Assembly: GCA_003232015.1 (NCBI GenBank)
Contig: QIKU01000231.1
Coordinates: 1-9,593 of the forward strand
From: Gammaproteobacteria bacterium
GTDB taxonomy: Bacteria; Pseudomonadota; Gammaproteobacteria; UBA6429
Length of the DNA: 9,593 nt
Direction of reading: 5' to 3'
The notes beneath the pieces are model-generated. The model was given only the letters and a program-made list of their open reading frames with translations. It made no database searches and was not told the DNA's origin. A program made the translations under genes and the position numbers. Below are positions 6,861-9,593 of this stretch, one piece after another. How positions within the stretch are numbered: the first letter of the stretch is position 1; each line of letters starts with the position of its first letter.

Positions 6861-6902
6861 TTATTATTTTATATCTGTTTTTTTAAAACGTAAGGATTCG
6901 TA

Positions 6903-8546
6903 ATGGCATTATTAGATTTACCTGCCTGGAAGGCACTGTCTGGGCATTGGCTTGATGTTCGTGATATGCATATGCGTGATTTATTTGATGCTGATCCGAC
7001 ACGATTCGAAAAATTCTCGATTAAATTCAACGATATTCTGCTCGATTTTTCCAAAAATCGAATTACACAGCAAACCGTGGACTTACTGGCGGAGCTGGCG
7101 CGGGAATCTAAATTAGAGCAATGGATTGAAAAGATGTTCAGTGGTGAATTAATCAACCACACTGAAAAACGCGCCGCGTTGCATACGGCTTTGCGTAATC
7201 GTAAGGACAGGGCGGTCGAAGTTGAAGGTCGGGATGTGATGCCGGATATTTATCGGGTACTGGACAGGATGCAATTAATCAGTGATACCGTGCGTAATGG
7301 TGAATGGCAGGGTTTTAGCGGACGCAATATTATTGATGTTGTGAATCTTGGCGTAGGGGGTTCGGATTTAGGGCCGGTTATGGTGACAGAAGCACTGCAT
7401 CCTTACGGTAAGTCGGGTTTGCGGGTGCACTTTGTATCCAATGTCGACCCCAGCCATATTTGCGATACTTTGCGAAATTTAAATCCTGAAACGACTCTAT
7501 TTATTGTGTCATCCAAAAGTTTTACCACGCAAGACACCATTGCGAATGCGAAAACAGCGCGTGACTGGTTGCTGGAAGCCGCGCGTGATGAAGATGCAGT
7601 ACAAAAACATTTTATTGCGGTCGCCGCGAATATCGAAGCGGCGATGGCGTTTGGTATTGCAGAAGAAAACATTCTTGAAATGTGGGACTGGGTGGGCGGC
7701 CGCTATTCGCTATGGTCATCCATCGGTATTTCGATTGCTATTTATATCGGTATGGATCGATTTAAAGCCTTGCTTGAAGGCGCCTCTGAAATGGACGAGC
7801 ATTTCCGCACGGCCCCGTTTGAAAAAAATATTCCTGTTATTATGGCGATGCTGGGTATCTGGTATAACAATTTTTTTGATGCAGACACGTATGCCGTTTT
7901 ACCATACGACCAGCACTTACATCGCTTCCCGGCTTTTTTGCAACAAGTAGACATGGAAAGTAATGGTAAAAGCGTGACCCGTGCAGGTAAACCAACTGAC
8001 TATTCCACTGGCCCGATCCTCTGGGGAGAATTAGGCATTACCGGACAACATGCATTTTACCAGTCTCTACATCAGGGGACAAAATTAGTCCCCACCGATT
8101 TTATTGTGCCAATAGAAAGCCTTAACCCGGTCGGGCAGCACCATACTATTTTGCTTGCAAATTTCTTTGCACAAACACAGGCGCTTACCCGTGGACGTAC
8201 AGAAGAAGAAGCAAGAATAGAATTAAAAGCCGAAGGTATGGCTGAAGAAGATATTAACCGCCTGGCACCTTATAAAGTTTTTAAAGGCAATAAGCCCAGC
8301 AATACTATTTTATTTCGCGCACTCACACCACGAACATTAGGCTCACTCATTGCCATGTATGAACATAAAATATTTGTGCAGGGTGTAATATGGGAAATTA
8401 ACTCCTTTGACCAATGGGGTGTTGAACTCGGTAAGCAACTTGCCGATACTATTTTTAAACAATTATGTGAAAGAAAACCGGTGAGTAACCACGATGTATC
8501 GACCAATGGCTTGATTAATTATTATATGAAAATGTCGGGTGGGTAA
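6903..8546 (+). CDS. pgi: Glucose-6-phosphate isomerase
   Basis: Pgi interconverts glucose 6-phosphate and fructose 6-phosphate in glycolysis and gluconeogenesis. The 547-residue protein is nearly the length of E. coli Pgi (549). Sugar-phosphate binding segments are visible: GVGGSDLGP near 150, SSKSFTTQDT near 204, and the family signature WDWVGGRYSLWSS near 263. Catalytic residues are Glu352 in DMESNGKSV, His383 in ITGQHAFYQ and Lys511 in the second signature, FDQWGVELGK. The conserved end STNGLINYY is present. ATG 6903 is preceded by a strong TAAGGA SD six bases upstream. The gene is divergent from ppc. Its stop lies only 16 bp from the end of the opposite-strand toxin gene, and no terminator is visible, so its transcript may run antisense into the toxin-antitoxin module. 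Confidence 0.98.
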   Translation: MALLDLPAWKALSGHWLDVRDMHMRDLFDADPTRFEKFSIKFNDILLDFSKNRITQQTVDLLAELARESKLEQWIEKMFSGELINHTEKRAALHTALRNRKDRAVEVEGRDVMPDIYRVLDRMQLISDTVRNGEWQGFSGRNIIDVVNLGVGGSDLGPVMVTEALHPYGKSGLRVHFVSNVDPSHICDTLRNLNPETTLFIVSSKSFTTQDTIANAKTARDWLLEAARDEDAVQKHFIAVAANIEAAMAFGIAEENILEMWDWVGGRYSLWSSIGISIAIYIGMDRFKALLEGASEMDEHFRTAPFEKNIPVIMAMLGIWYNNFFDADTYAVLPYDQHLHRFPAFLQQVDMESNGKSVTRAGKPTDYSTGPILWGELGITGQHAFYQSLHQGTKLVPTDFIVPIESLNPVGQHHTILLANFFAQTQALTRGRTEEEARIELKAEGMAEEDINRLAPYKVFKGNKPSNTILFRALTPRTLGSLIAMYEHKIFVQGVIWEINSFDQWGVELGKQLADTIFKQLCERKPVSNHDVSTNGLINYYMKMSGG

Positions 8547-8562
8547 GCTGAGTTGGGTATTT

Positions 8563-9063
8563 TTATAATATAGCTTTTGTAACTTCTTGCAATGAAATCA
8601 TCAGTGTCATGCTATTCGTTGGTGATTCCTGAAACCCATGTTTAATGTAAAACGATTTTGCCTGTTCGGATAGTGCATGTACAAACAACGCTCGCACACC
8701 AACTTGCTGAGAAACATTAATGGTCCTCAAAATGGCATCTTTTAGTAAGCCACTAGCAACACCTTGTTTTTGCCAATGTGCATCAACGGCTAATCGGCCT
8801 AATACCATAACAGGAACAGGCTCTGGCATATTACGTTGAATTGAACCCAGACTATCAATATGTTCAACTGCGCCAGTGGATAAGCAGTAATACCCAACGA
8901 CTATTTTATCTTCTTCACACACAACAAAGGTACGCGAAGCACCCGAGCTTTCATTTTTTAAGGCACGGCGGTAAAGCCATTCATTCAACGAAGTGTTGCC
9001 ACAATCAAGTTTATTCAGATCATGGTGCCGGGTTAATGGGTGAGGTTGCGTTAATCTTCCCAT
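8563..9063 (-). CDS. Type II toxin, TacT-like GNAT N-acetyltransferase
   Basis: This 166-residue protein has the GNAT fold of the TacT-type toxins, which acetylate the amino group of aminoacyl-tRNAs and block translation. The opening MGRLTQPHPL followed by FDCG-like LDCGNTSLNEWL, then SGASRTFVVCE and NMPEPVPVMVLGRLAVD, is the typical layout. Acetyl-CoA binding is seen as QKQGVA at 98-103, and the catalytic tyrosine is expected to be Tyr139 in SFYIKHGF. HALSEQAK precedes it and MTLMISL ends the fold, so the gene looks intact. The ATG lies inside the antitoxin's last codons with a 13-base overlap and no clear SD, implying coupling that keeps toxin below antitoxin. Family membership is strong; the tRNA target is inferred from studied relatives. 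A general GNAT enzyme is less likely given the partner gene. Confidence 0.92.
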   Translation of the reverse strand: MGRLTQPHPLTRHHDLNKLDCGNTSLNEWLYRRALKNESSGASRTFVVCEEDKIVVGYYCLSTGAVEHIDSLGSIQRNMPEPVPVMVLGRLAVDAHWQKQGVASGLLKDAILRTINVSQQVGVRALFVHALSEQAKSFYIKHGFQESPTNSMTLMISLQEVTKAIL

Positions 9064-9329
9064 GGGGCAGGTTTTACTAACAAAGCGCGTAGGGCTGAAT
9101 TGCTATTCACTGGCTCGGCTAACAGGCTTTCAAATTTATCAAATTCAGCGTTATCAAGCCTGAAAAAACGTTGATCTAATAGCACATTTTCCGCCTCACG
9201 GCAGGCTGTTTCCAGCATGAAATCAGAGCGATTCTTACCTAAAACGGCACAGGCTTTATCGATCAAACTACGCTGTGCAGGACGTGCACGTAGGTTGATA
9301 GCGGCATTGCGTATATTAGTTGTAGCCAT
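9051..9329 (-). CDS. Type II antitoxin, TacA-like ribbon-helix-helix (DUF1778)
   Basis: The 92-residue protein matches the DUF1778/TacA antitoxins that pair with GNAT toxins. The N-terminal part (about 6-55) has the ribbon strand INLRARPAQ, then LIDKACAVLGKNRSDFMLETACREAENVLLDQR, here named by its pieces: KACAVLGKNRSDF and ACREAENVLLDQ. It is expected to dimerise and bind its own promoter. The C-terminal part (about 56-92), including SALRALLVKPAPWE, corresponds to the segment that wraps the toxin and blocks its active site in known complexes. ATG 9329-9327 follows a strong AGGGG SD six bases upstream. It is the first gene of a two-gene operon, and its last four codons and stop overlap the toxin start. 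Confidence 0.93.
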   Translation of the reverse strand: MATTNIRNAAINLRARPAQRSLIDKACAVLGKNRSDFMLETACREAENVLLDQRFFRLDNAEFDKFESLLAEPVNSNSALRALLVKPAPWED

Positions 9330-9345
9330 AAGTGACCCCTGAAGC

Positions 9346-9389
9346 GTATATCTACTAAGTATACATTGGTGTGTATCTACTGTCTATAC
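9346..9389 (-). promoter_or_regulatory. Promoter and two-box operator of the toxin-antitoxin operon
   Basis: On the minus strand, TAGACA (9386-9381) and TATACT (9363-9358) are spaced 17 bp, a good sigma70 promoter with one mismatch in each element. It lies inside two direct 19-bp boxes, plus-strand GTATATCTACTAAGTATAC (9346-9364) and GTGTATCTACTGTCTATAC (9371-9389). These match at 15 of 19 bases with a 25-bp period, and each has GTRTA...TATAC symmetry. Box 1 covers the -10 and box 2 the -35. A further inverted repeat, GCGTATA/TATACGC (9344-9350, 9385-9391), brackets the region. Binding of the antitoxin or antitoxin-toxin complex should block transcription. Transcription would start near 9351, about 22 bases before the antitoxin ATG. 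Confidence 0.7.
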
Positions 9390-9393
9390 GCAA

Positions 9394-9593
9394 TCATTTC
9401 CGTGTAGAGAGTGGGAAAGGGGAATTGACGTGGTAGGCGAGTTTTAAAGCTATCTATTTGAAGGGTAAAAGTGAAATGTTAAGAAATACACATTAGTTAA
9501 TATTATATGTAACATATTGAATTTAAAGATGAAATTTCTTACTAACTTATTAACCCCTAAATTAATGCTAACTTATATTACATAACCCAATAT
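9394..9593. other. AT-rich gene-free end of the window
   Basis: No supportable gene is present in these 200 bases. The right half is much more AT-rich than the rest of the window. It contains two small inverted repeats: ATATGT-A-ACATAT (9505-9517), and ATATT/AATAT (9575-9579, 9589-9593). In so AT-rich a stretch these may be chance. Confidence 0.5.

Noticed and set aside
9425..9456. Plus-strand TTGACG with a TATCTA downstream as a promoter.
   Set aside because: The spacing is 20 bp, the hexamer at 17 bp (AGCTAT) is poor, and no gene follows in the window.
9529..9585. 18-codon ORF (MKFLTNLL...) in the AT-rich right end.
   Set aside because: No SD, very short, low-complexity AT-rich composition; probably chance.

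Overview
This window looks like a moderately AT-rich gammaproteobacterial chromosome. The order pcnB - folK - deoxynucleoside kinase - panB - panC - panD is a familiar gammaproteobacterial arrangement, the proteins align readily with their E. coli counterparts, and the genes use ordinary sigma70-like signals. I cannot name the genus. Most of the window is housekeeping metabolism.

Plus strand, 1-3768: the 3' end of pcnB (poly(A) polymerase) leads into folK (folate pathway). folK overlaps a deoxynucleoside kinase (dNTP salvage) by an ATGA junction. The three dedicated pantothenate genes follow: panB makes ketopantoate, panD makes beta-alanine from aspartate, and panC joins the beta-alanine to pantoate. 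A REP-like palindromic repeat pair fills most of the panB-panC gap. Extended -10 motifs stand before both panB and panD.

Middle, 3817-8546: ppc (PEP carboxylase, minus strand) converges on panD and is divergent from pgi (glucose-6-phosphate isomerase, plus strand). The shared 263-bp promoter region holds a perfect TATAAT for ppc, a 15-bp direct repeat pair and a perfect 7-bp dyad in front of pgi. PEP carboxylase supplies oxaloacetate, the precursor of the aspartate consumed by PanD, and its aspartate-inhibition residues are conserved.

Right end, 8563-9593: a minus-strand type II toxin-antitoxin module, with a TacA-like ribbon-helix-helix (DUF1778) antitoxin overlapping a TacT-like GNAT acetyltransferase toxin. 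Its promoter lies inside two direct 19-bp boxes that look like an autoregulatory operator. The last 200 bp are very AT-rich and show no gene.

I found no wholly new system. The points most worth a second look are the TA operator architecture, the uncertain panB start (an ATC codon sits behind the best Shine-Dalgarno), the REP-like pair whose right arm carries an extra mini-hairpin just before an SD-less panC, and the unexplained symmetric elements between ppc and pgi.
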